Assembly: GCA_032622095.1 (NCBI GenBank) | Contig: CP136063.1 | Coordinates: 68,215,897-68,279,896, forward strand | Origin: Siphonodentalium dalli | Taxonomy: Eukaryota; Mollusca; Scaphopoda; Gadilida; Siphonodentaliidae | Reading direction: 5' to 3' | DNA length: 64,000 nt | Shown: positions 1-10,850 of the stretch, one piece after another | How the letters are laid out: each line of letters starts with the position of its first letter | Numbering within the stretch: the stretch's first letter is position 1 | The notes under the pieces: model-generated | The model's input: only the letters and a program-made list of their open reading frames with translations | Told to the model about the DNA's origin: nothing | The model's database searches: none | Position numbers and translations under genes: made by a program

Positions 1-2260
1 TTCATACTTGACATCATACTAAATATTAACTTTTAAATAATAAGGCAGTGATATTAATTCATACTTGACATCATACTAAATATTAACTTTTAAATAATAA
101 GACAGTGATATTAATTCATACTTGACATCATACTAAATATTAACTTTTAAATAATAAGGCAGTGATATTAATTCATACTTGACATCATACTAAATATTAA
201 CTTTTAAATAATAAGACAGTGATATTAATTCATACTAGACATCATACTAAATATTAACTTTTAAATAATAAGGCAGTGATATTAATTCATACTTGACATC
301 ATACTAAATATTAACTTTTAAATAATAAGGCAGTGATATTAATTCATACTTGACATCATACTAAATATTAACTTTTAAATAATAAGACAGTGATATTAAT
401 TCATACTTGACATCATACTAAATATTAACTTTTAAATAATAAGACAGTGATATTAATTCATACTTGACATCATACTAAATATTAACTTTTAAATAATAAG
501 ACAGTGATATTAATTCATACTAGACATCATACTAAATATTAACTTTTAAATAATAAGGCAGTGATATTAATTCATACTAGACATCATACTAAATACTAAC
601 TTTTAAATAATAAGACAGTAATATTAATTCATACTCGACATCATACTAAATATTGACTTTTAAATAATAAGACAGTGATATTAATTCATACTTGACATCA
701 TACTAAATACTAACTTTTAAATAATAAGACAGTGATATTAATTCATACTAGACATCATGCTAAATACTAACTTTTAAATAATAAGACAGTAATATTAATT
801 CATACTAGACATCATACTAAATACTAACTTTTAAATAATAAGACAGTGATATTAATTCATACTCGACATCATACTAAATACTAACTTTTAAATAATAAGA
901 CAGTAATATTAATTCATACTAGACATCATACTAAATACTAACTTTTAAATAATAAGGCAGTGATATTAATTCATACTTGACATCATACTAAATATAAACT
1001 TTTAAATAATAAGACAGTGATATTAATTCATACTTGACATCATACTAAATACTAACTTTTAAATAATAAGACAGTGATATTAATTCATACTAGACATCAT
1101 ACTAAATACTAACTTTTAAATAATAAGACAGTAATATTAATTCATACTAGACATCATACTAAATATTAACTTTTAAATAATAAGACAGTGATATTAATTC
1201 ATACTCGACATCATACTAAATATTAACTTTTAAATAATAAGACAGTGATATTAATTCATACTCGACATCATACTAAATATTAACTTTTAAATAATAAGAC
1301 AGTAATATTAATTCATACTAGACATCATACTAAATACTAACTTTTAAATAATAAGACAGTAATATTAATTCATACTAGACATCATACTAAATACTAACTT
1401 TTAAATAATAAGACAGTAATATTAATTCATACTAGACATCATACTAAATACTAACTTTTAAATAATAAGGCAGTGATATTAATTCATACTTGACATCATA
1501 CTAAATATTAACTTTTAAATAATAAGACAGTGATATTAATTCATAATTGACATCATACTAAATACTAACTTTTAAATAATAAGACAGTGATATTAATTCA
1601 TACTAGACATCATACTAAATACTAACTTTTAAATAATAAGACAGTAATATTAATTCATACTAGACATCATACTAAATACTAACTTTTAAATAATAAGACA
1701 GTGATATTAATTCATACTCGACATCATACTAAATATTAACTTTTAAATAATAAGACAGTGATATTAATTCATACTTGACATCATACTAAATATTAACTTT
1801 TAAATAATAAGACAGTAATATTAATTCATACTAGACATCATACTAAATATTAACTTTTAAATAATAAGACAGTGATATTAATTCATACTTGACATCATAC
1901 TAAATACTAACTTTTAAATAATAAGACAGTAATATTAATTCATACTAGACATCATACTAAATATTAACTTTTAAATAATAAGACAGTGATATTAATTCAT
2001 ACTAGACATCATACTAAATATTAACTTTTAAATAATAAGGCAGTGATATTAATTCATACTAGACATCATACTAAATATTAACTTTTAAATAATAAGGCAG
2101 TGATATTAATTCATACTAGACATCATACTAAATACTAACTTTTAAATAATAAGACAGTGATATTAATTCATACTAGACATCATACTAAATACTAACTTTT
2201 AAATAATAAGACAGTGATATTAACTCATACTTGACATCATACTAAATACTAACTTTTAAA
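1..2260. repeat. 57-bp satellite array, about 39.6 copies, cut by window edge
   Basis: Head-to-tail monomers of exactly 57 bp start TTCATACTTGACATCATAC. Variation is concentrated at four sites: T/A/C in ACTtGAC, GGC/GAC in AAGgCAG, GTGAT/GTAAT and ATATT/ATACT. The first ten units are mostly ATATT/GTGAT; ATACT and GTAAT variants then mix in. The array ends abruptly at 2260. It has no open frame. Confidence 0.98.
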
Positions 2261-3055
2261 GTTTCAAACACTGTTGACATCAGAATATTATAACTGGAAT
2301 ATTGCGTAATTTTATATTTCAGTTATTAGAAAAATAAAACTGCTTCCAATTAGGATTTGGGCTTATTTTAATAACAATTTGCGGGAAATCAACTCACATC
2401 TTTTGACAAAATATAATTTTTCCTTAGCATTTTTGAGAATCTGTTGATCAACATGAAAACAAAACATTGTCGTACAAAACGACGTATTTTATCGCACAGG
2501 GTTAGAGATGCGTAAACTTAAACCAAAAATTTGGTACAAACATAATCATGTTTGATCACGAGATCTTTCACTCGTATCTATCACTACATCATACCGCATG
2601 ACAGTTCAGATAAGTAAGCTATACACTGATATTGCGGAGTACTTAGACGAAAATAAAAACATAATTATAAAGTACAAGTATTTTTGGCAGTATTGCTATT
2701 TAGTTAGCGAATGGGGATAATTTGAAGAGCAGAATAATGCGAACTATATCTTTGGCCGGGGGATGCGCGCAGTTGTACTGCGTTAAACATTCTTTCCAAT
2801 AATTTCTTTGCTGAGGACAGTCGCTTGTGTTGAAAACCCTCCCTCCCTCCCTGTTCGATTGGTGTCTCCCCCTTTTGGCTTACATCTGTATAGGCGGTTA
2901 TTGTGCCTCAAAAAATTGTCACCCACATGTTTGTATTGGTTACTACTACATTTATTGTATCGGCTTCCTGTAAATAATTATGATTTTCTGAACAGGTAGC
3001 TATAAACGCATTCCAGTTGTTGTCTTTCACTCTAACCCTGTGGGATAAAGCTGTA
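2261..3055. other. No gene or repeat recognised
   Basis: AT-rich single-copy-looking DNA between the satellite and a TTAA element. An open frame at 2808-2999 has no recognisable product. The missing Dab 3' exon, if present, is not evident here. Confidence 0.5.
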
Positions 3056-3059
3056 TTAA

Positions 3060-3300
3060 CACTTTCTATACTAAATACTCATGGACAAGTAAATCCCTAA
3101 GGATACGTTCAGATAATAACCCCAACAAACAACCATTGTTGGTTGAACTTAATATCTGAACATTTCCAACCAATTACTAGCAATCCATCTGTTGTCTTTT
3201 CGTCTGCTTTTATTACTTGAACATCCCTCCAAATGAATAATAGACTATTCCAGTGTATACTTTATAACTGAATAGGAGAATCCATTTAGTATAGAAAGGG
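3060..3300. mobile_element. Family M TTAA-flanked MITE
   Basis: Flanked by TTAA at 3056-3059 and 3301-3304. Termini are CACTTTCTATACTAAAT and its inverted match ATTTAGTATAGAAAGGG. An internal foldback lies around ATGTTCAGATAATAA. TTAA duplication and CCCTTT-like ends suggest piggyBac-type mobilisation. Confidence 0.8.
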
Positions 3301-3492
3301 TTAAAACTGTACTTAATGATGTGCAACAAGTTATTGAGATCCCATAGATATATAATATGTAGCTAATGTTGTCGTTTAAACTGTTTATGTCCGCTCAGGG
3401 GATTTGAGCTGATTAGAAATAAAATGCCCGAGTATTAAAGTTCCGCAATGATGCGTTAGATATTTTCGACACTGCAACTCATTGTCGTAGCC

Positions 3493-4115
3493 AAGTCTGA
3501 AAATATGATCTCTGACATTTGCAGAATGAGGTCCCCAGAGGGTGAATTTAGTGATGCTACCCCGCACAGCAGGCTAGCATCACTAAATTCACCCTCTGGG
3601 GACCTCATTCTGCTTAGCCCTCATCTTCTGGAAACTATCTAAAATCTCAAATTAACATTGTTTTTAGTTACTATTTCCCCTTCTCTTCAGTTTCTATATC
3701 CCCTAATTTTCAGAAGATAAAATGCACAATCAAGGTGGCTAATTGGAGAACATCACCAATCTTATCCTAGGTCTCCCATAGCAGTTGAGGCCTAGCATCA
3801 CCAAATTCACCCTCTGGGAACCTCATTTGTTTTAATTGGCCTCAACTGCTATGGGAGACCTAGGATCAGAATGAAGTTCCCCAGTTGAAGTTGGTGATGT
3901 TCACTCATTAGTCACCTCGATTATGCATTTTATATTCAACAAATTAGGAGAACAGAAAGGAAATAGTAACTTAAAACAATGTTATTTAGAGACTATATAC
4001 TTCCCAGAAGATGAGGCATAAGCAGAATGAGGTCCGCACAGTGGGGTAGCATCACCAAATTCACCCTCTGGGGACCTCATTCAGCAAATGTCAGACACAC
4101 TAGATCCAAGCTTTG
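3493..4115. mobile_element. Family A hAT-like foldback MITE, copy A1
   Basis: The 8-bp duplication TCGTAGCC flanks it (3485-3492, 4116-4123). Each arm is a hairpin around AATGAGGTCCCCAGAGGGTG, and the two hairpins are joined by a middle segment. A separate family A hairpin lies at about 4170-4330. Confidence 0.85.
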
Positions 4116-4479
4116 TCGTAGCCAAAAATAAAGAAGAATCAACATCAGGCCTGAGTATATGCTGATGGTCATTTTCAGAATGAGGTCCCCAGAGGGTGAA
4201 TTTAGTGATGCTATCCCGCACAGAGGGGTAGCATCTCCAAATTCACCCTGGGGACCTCATTATGCATGGCTTCATCTGCTATGGGAGACATTGACTCAAA
4301 CTGAAGTTCCCAAATGGTGAATATTATGATTTATTATATACTTGCCCATGAATTATAAGGTTTTAGCGGTGAGATATAAGTGATATCCCACAAGTGAGAT
4401 ATAAGTGATATCCCACTGGTGAAATTTCTGATGTATTGACATTCATTGGCGGCCATAGGCAAGTAACTAAAGTATATAA

Positions 4480-4643
4480 TAAACAGAATATCCACACTTT
4501 TTCAGTGGATATGGGTTAAATCTCATTCGTGATGACAAAACATTTGAATTTCCACTCGTGGCTAAAGCCACTAGTGGAAATTCAATGTTTTGTCATCACT
4601 CATGAGATATAACCCATATCCACTGAACAAGTGTGGATATCCT
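4480..4643. repeat. Near-perfect 160-bp palindrome (family L)
   Basis: The arms run from GAATATCCACACTTTTTCAG inward to TTTCCACTCGTGGCT and back, with a tiny loop. A relative with the same layout (ATATCTCATGAGTGTCTGG...) is at 14552-14690. Confidence 0.8.
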
Positions 4644-4872
4644 CTATGTACATCTATTGGGAACCTCAACTAGAACCACGTACACCATAAGCAGAAGTTT
4701 AAGTAAAACTAGCGAAAAACTTTCTGAAAAAATCCACAAAAGTCGAAACAGATATGCTGTCACTTAAGACATCTAATTATCGTGTTCGCGATACATTTCG
4801 ACTGTGGTGACACTTGTTAGTTTCAATTTCCATGTTTCATTTCTTTGCAAATGTTAGCATGAGTCTTGTTGA

Positions 4873-5123
4873 CAAGCCTTGAAATAGTGTGCCTGTCATT
4901 TGCAGAATGAGGTCCCCAGAGGGTGAATTTAGTGATGCTATCCCGCACAGCGGGCTAGCATCACCAAATTCATCCTCAGTGGACCTCATTCTGCTTAGGC
5001 CTTAGCAGAATGAGGTTCCCAGAAGGTGAATTTGGTGATGCTAGCCCGCTGTGCGGATAGCATCACTAAATTCACCCTCTGGGAACCTCATTCTGCAAAT
5101 GACAGACACTATTTCAAGGCTTG
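4873..5123. mobile_element. Family A hAT-like MITE, copy A2
   Basis: The 8-bp duplication CTTGTTGA flanks it (4865-4872, 5124-5131). Termini CAAGCCTTGAAATAGTGTG and the inverted counterpart are intact. Confidence 0.9.
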
Positions 5124-5367
5124 CTTGTTGATTACTCTAGAGGTACTTGTGCACTGAGTGTTACCAGTATGGTTATTAGCAGGACAGTCCTACCTGAAAG
5201 AATTTGGATGCAACATCGAAATTCACTAAAATCATAAGAAGTATCAAATAGCTCTCATGTAGAGTTTTAGGTTCGCTGTATATAGGTGTGGCATATCACT
5301 CGATGCCACTGCCATATCTCTAGTGGAAAGTAATCAAGAAAGTTAGGTTATTGAGAATTAGCCTTAA

Positions 5368-5758
5368 CCCTGTACCCAACAGAACGGCCCTGTGCCAATG
5401 CATTCTCTTATATATGCGAGTCGACCATAGGTCGCCTCGCATATATAAGAGAATGCATTGGCTTAACACATTAATAATTATAAAATTGTTAAAGAATGTA
5501 AGAAAAAATGGTAAAAAGTGTTAAAAAAAATTGTTAGGCCAATGCATTCTCTTATATATGCGAGGCGACCTATGGTCGACTCGCATATGTAAGAGAATGC
5601 ATTGGCACAGGGCATAATAACTGTAACCATCACAATGTGGTCAATGAGCCGGTTCCAATGATATCCATATTTGTATGGTTTTACTGAGACAGACCCAAGA
5701 TAATTTAGGCTGTCGAAGCTTTATTTGGGCGTTTTTGGCCGGTTTGTTGGGTAAAGGG
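5368..5758. mobile_element. Family C TTAA-flanked element with double hairpin core
   Basis: TTAA lies at 5364-5367 and 5759-5762. The left end CCCTGTACCCAACAGAACGG and the right end inversely match. Inside are two inverted copies of the hairpin core CCAATGCATTCTCTTATATA. The right arm keeps about 130 bp (TGGTCAATGAGCCGG...) that the left arm has lost. Confidence 0.85.
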
Positions 5759-5762
5759 TTAA

Positions 5763-6165
5763 TGGCAGTGTGTCAGCCAATTGATTTACATTATTCCGTG
5801 GATTGACAGCTTATGATAAAAGATACGGGCGGCCTTCCCTGTGGGTATAGGTGCTAAAATAGTCACATCCACTAAAACCGCCATAAACAGAAAGATTATT
5901 ATATAATAGACAGATGTTGTTCTTATACCAATCATAAATATCACGTACATTGCATGTAATTGTCACATTTGTACCCTTGGTTATGTAAACAAACATCAAA
6001 AACGTTACAAAACCGATTGTTTATAGAAAAACACTTGGAACTCCCAAATGTTCCGTTGCGCTGTGGAATGCATAGATAAAATTATTGGCACAATCAACAA
6101 TCGCATTCAAATCACATCAAATTTTATTTTAATCGACACATTCTGCCCGCTGTCAGTTCAAAATC
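5763..6165. other. No gene or clear repeat recognised
   Basis: AT-rich spacer. A 62-codon antisense frame (5811-5999) has no recognisable product. Confidence 0.4.
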
Positions 6166-6679
6166 AAGCTAATCCACGTATGATTGGGAAATGATAAGAC
6201 GTAAGATGTGAACATAATATAATTGTACTTTTTTTACCCTGTGCCAATGCATTCTCTTATATATGCGAGTCGACCATAGGTCGCCTCGCATATATAAGAG
6301 AATGCATTGGCCTAACAATGTTTTATCATTTTTTTTAAATAAATGTTTCTTACAATTTTTAGGACATAAAATAAAAAACATCCATTACCCTGCAGGGAGC
6401 CCCACACATATATAGAAGCATATAGAAGAGTGTCGTCTGCTCATGTTTGTCTGGGGCTCTGTATGGGTGAAATTATAAAATTGTTAAAGAATACAAGAAA
6501 AAATTATTAAAATTGTAAAAAATTGTTAGGCCAATTGCATTCTCTTATATATGCGAGGCGACCTATGGTCGACTCGCATATATAAGAGAATGCATTGGCA
6601 CAGGGTAAAAAAATCAAGCTAATCCACGTATGATTGGGAAATGATAAGATAGAAGATGTGAACATAATATAATTGTTCT
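6163..6679. mobile_element. Hairpin-core element between 68-bp direct repeats
   Basis: The core (about 6231-6607) starts TTTTTACCCTGTGCC and ends GGCACAGGGTAAAAA. It holds two hairpins and a middle with AGCCCCACAC...TGGGGCT. It is flanked by a direct duplication of about 68 bp beginning AATCAAGCTAATCCACGTA (about 6163-6230 and 6611-6679). The core is nearly identical to 44268-44651. Confidence 0.8.
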
Positions 6680-7165
6680 TGCAAAGAGATGAATATCTTT
6701 CAATCCAGTTAGTATTTTCTCCTAACTTATATATAGTAATACATACCAAATAAGGAATATTACTATGAGTCTTATTTTGAGTTGTAAGTTGTAGGTGCAC
6801 CAAATTAATGGTTTTACAACTGACGTATAAAATGCACGAATCTAAATAAGGAATTGGTACAATATCGTGATTCTGCTAATAAACAATCCACTGCGCTTTT
6901 TGTGAGAAACTAAACAACAGTCGACCTGTATTTTCTTGGCACAAAGCGTGTTTTGTGAATAATATCGCATTAATATCCTTATTATGCTATACTATTACGG
7001 TAGTATATTCTTGAGGAAATTAGCATAATTTGATGTTATTTCTAAATTATAACCTACAATGAAGGCCGCCCGTCCCTTTAAATTATACTTACTTAAAATT
7101 TGCATTGTGCTACATAATGGTACACAACACTTCAAATCTATACCTCTGCCAGGTTGGGTGTATTC
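6680..7165. other. No gene recognised
   Basis: AT-rich DNA with no convincing frame or repeat visible. Confidence 0.4.
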
Positions 7166-7621
7166 TAGGGCCCTACGAAATCAGGCATTTTCATTTAGAC
7201 TCGCATGTCGAATTGAATCGGGCAAAGGATTCGAAATTGCATCAAATCTCGATACAATTCGTTGTCTTGAATTATCAAGAGTGAAGACCTGTGGTATTAT
7301 GCAGAGTGAAGACTGGGGAGGTTAGCCGAATGAGTTTGTATGTAATTCCCTTTTGACCCCGCAATTCCTGGCAGGAATTATTAGTCTATTTATAGATCAT
7401 TTGCAACACTGTTATTAGTATGTGTGGTTGTTCGTTAGTACAGTGAAGTGAAGTGAAGTGAAGTGAAGCGCCAAAAAAATCCTCATATTGATCTATAGAA
7501 ATCACGTAAATGAACCTGGTGGAAATGATTAGATAAAATTTGAATCATGACAGCCGATTTCGAATCGAATCAAATCAAATAAACTATTTTAAATTGAATC
7601 AAATTGATTCACTGGGACCTA
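7166..7621. mobile_element. hAT-like MITE with 8-bp target duplication
   Basis: Ends TAGGGCCCTACGAAATC and TAGGTCCCAGTGAATC (inverted) resemble hAT termini. The flanks GTGTATTC and GTGTATTA match 7 of 8. An internal (GTGAA)5 microsatellite lies at about 7442-7467. The plus-strand open frame at 7059-7325 overlaps its left part and is not supported as a gene. Confidence 0.75.
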
Positions 7622-7818
7622 GTGTATTAAAATTCATATTGATTTGCACTTAGAATATTGAGAACAGGTCAAGAACACTATAAAAATATGTTCACAGGTA
7701 AACATTTTTACTGCCTGTTCTATCTGGAGTGATAATTTCAACCCGTAAATATGATGTCACTGTGTATGTTGATTTCCATGTTTGAATACTTTTTGAATTC
7801 CCAAGAATGCTGTACACC

Positions 7819-8252
7819 TTAGCCTGCAAATAGTGTGTCTCTCATGAGGTCCCCAGAGGGTGAATTTAGTGATGCTATCCCGCACAGCAGGCTAGCATCA
7901 CCAAATTCACCTTCTGGGGACCTCATTCTGCTTAGGCCTAATCTTCTGTGAAGTATATATAGTCTCAAATTAACATTGATTTTAGTTACTTTTTCCCTTC
8001 TGGGAAGTTTCTATATCCCCTAATTTTCAGAAGATAAAATGCATAATCGAGGTGACCAAAGGGTGAGTATCACCAACTTCAACTGGGGAACTTCAATCTG
8101 ATCTTAGGTCTCCCATGTAAGTTGAGGCCTAAGCAGAATGAGGTTCCCAGAGGGTGAATTTGTTGATGCTAGCCAGCATTATGGGATAGCATCACTAAAT
8201 TCACCCTCTGGGGACCTCATTCTGCAAATGACACACACTATATGCAGGCTTG
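7819..8252. mobile_element. Family A hAT-like MITE, copy A3, at Dab exon 10 donor
   Basis: The 8-bp duplication TGTACACC flanks it (7811-7818, 8253-8260). Its right end lies about 20 bp from the GTAAGT donor of Dab exon 10, and it supplies the TAG reached if that donor is not used. Confidence 0.9.
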
Positions 8253-8273
8253 TGTACACCTAGTTATACTTAC

Positions 8274-10850
8274 TGAGAATGATTTTCCTTTTTGAGATTC
8301 AAGCACTTTCTCGTTATCACAGTCATTGACTACATCACACTCACGGCTCTCCTCAGATATATCACATTTACCTCCCTTTGTAGTTACATCAGATTTATCT
8401 CCCTTTGAATTTTCATCACATTTATCTCTCACAGAGTTATCACATTCATCTTTCGTGAAATTGGTCTTGAAATTTCTTGGGTCAAAAGGATCAGCACCAA
8501 ATACATCATCTTCCTTATTCGATTGCATGTTATCTACCCCCTGATCATCCATTTTATCTCGCCAAGGGTCATCACCAAACGGGTTCCATTTTTCAGTTCC
8601 AAACTCCACATTAGAATCATTTTCCTTGGTCACATTTCCCTTCTCTTGCCATGGATCATCGGGAAACGAATCCCATGTACTGCACTCATTTAATGAATCA
8701 CATTTATTGCTATGAGAAGGACTAGAATGGTCCGATTTATTATTGTCATTCCATACCTCAAACTTTTGCTTGAGTGGAGAACAAGGTTTTTTATCGTCAT
8801 TCGATACTTCAAATGTTTCTTTAAATGGTGATCGAGATTTATTATCGTCATTTAACACTTCAAACTTTTCCTTAAATGGAGATTGAGATTTATTATCATT
8901 CGAAACCTCAAACTTTTCCTTAAATGGAGATTCAGGTTTTATATTGTCATCCAACACTTCAAACTTTTCCTTAAATGGAGATTTTTTATCATCATTCGAA
9001 ACCTCAAACTTTTCTATAAATGGAGATTCAGGTTTTATATTGTCATCCAACACTTCAAACTTTTCCTTAAATGGAGATTTTTTATCATCATTCGAAACCT
9101 CAAACTTTTCTATAAATGGAGATTCAGGTTTTTTATCATCATTCGACACTTCAAACTTTTCTTTAAATGGAGATTCAGGTTTGTTATCATCATTCGAAAC
9201 CTCCAACTTTTCCTTAAATGGATATTGAGATTTTTTATCGTCATTCGAAACCTCAAACTTTTCTTTAAATGGAGATTCAGGTTTTTTATCATCATTCGAC
9301 ACTTCAAACTTTTCCCTAAATGGAAATTGAGATTTTTTATCATCATTCGAAACCTCAAACTTTTCTTTAAATGGAGATTCAGGTTTTTTATCATCATTCG
9401 ACACTTCAAACTTTTCCTTAAATGGAGATCGAGATTTTTTATCATCATTCGAAACCTCAAACTTTTCTTTAAATGGAGATTCAGGTTTTTTATCATCATT
9501 CGACACTTCAAACTTTTCCTTAAATGGAGATCGAGATTTTTTATCATCATTCGAAACCTCAAACTTTTCTTTAAATGGAGATTCAGGTTTTTTATCATCA
9601 TTCGACACTTCAAACTTTTCCCTAAATGGAGATTTTTTATCATCATTCGAAACCTCAAACTTTTCCTTAAATGGAGATTCAGGTTTTTTATCGTCATTCG
9701 AAACCTCAAACTTTTTCTTAAATGGAGATTCAGGTTTTTTATCGTCATTCGATGCTTCAAACTTTTCCTTAAATGGAGATTCAGGTTTTTTATCATCATC
9801 CAACACTTCAAACTTTTCCTTGAATGGAGATTTATTGAGATTAGAATGTTTTTTCTTATTGCAAGCCTTCTCTCGTTCCTTCGATAATTCGAAAAATGGA
9901 TCATCACTAAAAGGATCCGAGTAAACCTTCAGACCGACGGCAGATTGAAAATCTTTAGCATTTTCCAATCTTTCCTTGTTTGATTCTGACAAAGTTTCAA
10001 GATTCCCATATGATACATTATGCCTCGGATGAGATTCAACATTTAACACTAATTGTGGAGCTGACTTTATCGACCTGAGTTTTGGTACTTTCTTTGGAGA
10101 CGTTTGAGATATTTTATCTGGTCGCGGAGGACACGGCGGAGGTACTGGCTCATGAAGGCCAGAGGTCAAAGTGCTGCAAGGCAGTGGAGGAGGAGGTGCA
10201 TCAGGCGACGGAAGGTTAAAATCGTCGGGATCATCTGGAACAGTCAAAGTGTCTGGCTTTGCAGTAATCTTTCTTGGAACAAGAGGTGGTCCATTCCGTG
10301 GCGGAACAGCCACGCCACCTGGTAACAAGGTGCGCTTTGAGTGCATGAAGGAAGTGTCAAAAGGATCAGTGCTTGGTGGAGATGTGAGTGCAGGAAAGTC
10401 AACAGGAGAAGTTGCCCCAAATGGGTCACTTGCCTGTTGTGTGTTAACAGTCACGCTCGATGGAGCAGCGCCATCTTTATTATTAATTTCATTGAGTGAT
10501 TTCTTTGGAGTAATATCGGCAAACATTTCTTTTGGTGCTTTACTAGTTTGATCTTTGCTCCCTATCGAGCAAAGGTCACCAAAGGGGTCACTGAAAGCAG
10601 GTTTTGCTGGCTCTGTTGATTCATTTGATTGATCGGTTGTCATTGGCGTCAGCAGTGGTGCATCAAACAAGTTAGCAGACGGCTGAGGTGATGGTGATTG
10701 GCGTATTGGTGATGCACTGCCAGCCGGCGCGAATGGATTAGGGGAAAATCCACCGCCACCGAAAGGAGATGGAGAACGGCCAACTGGGAAGGCTCCCTGG
10801 GCAGGTGGCACACTTAAGCCAGTTGACCCAGCAGGGGCTCCAAATGGGTT
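8274..10850 (-). CDS. Dab: Dab exon 10 (DPF/NPF/DPW tail with SPFKEKFEV repeats)
   Basis: This 2577-nt exon starts NPFGAPAGS after a pyrimidine-rich acceptor (CTATTTCCAG). It holds NPF motifs (three), DPF motifs (six, one pair as SDPFSDDPF) and two more DPW motifs (DDPWQEK, DDPWRDK). It also has proline-rich segments ([13 protein letters not shown]) that suit SH3 or EVH1 binding, and the 22-copy repeat at 9830-8730. The C-terminal part is acidic and cysteine-scattered. A strong donor, TCA/GTAAGTATA, lies at 8273. If it is not used, translation continues 11 codons (VSITRCTQACI) to a TAG ending at 8238, inside a family A end. No downstream exon was recognised. Confidence 0.92.

Noticed and set aside
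8883-9887. 334-codon plus-strand open frame (and a 265-codon minus-strand frame at 9110-9907)
   Set aside because: Both are shadows of the 45/51-bp coding minisatellite of Dab exon 10; a repeat without stops in one frame is often open in others. They lack recognisable domains.
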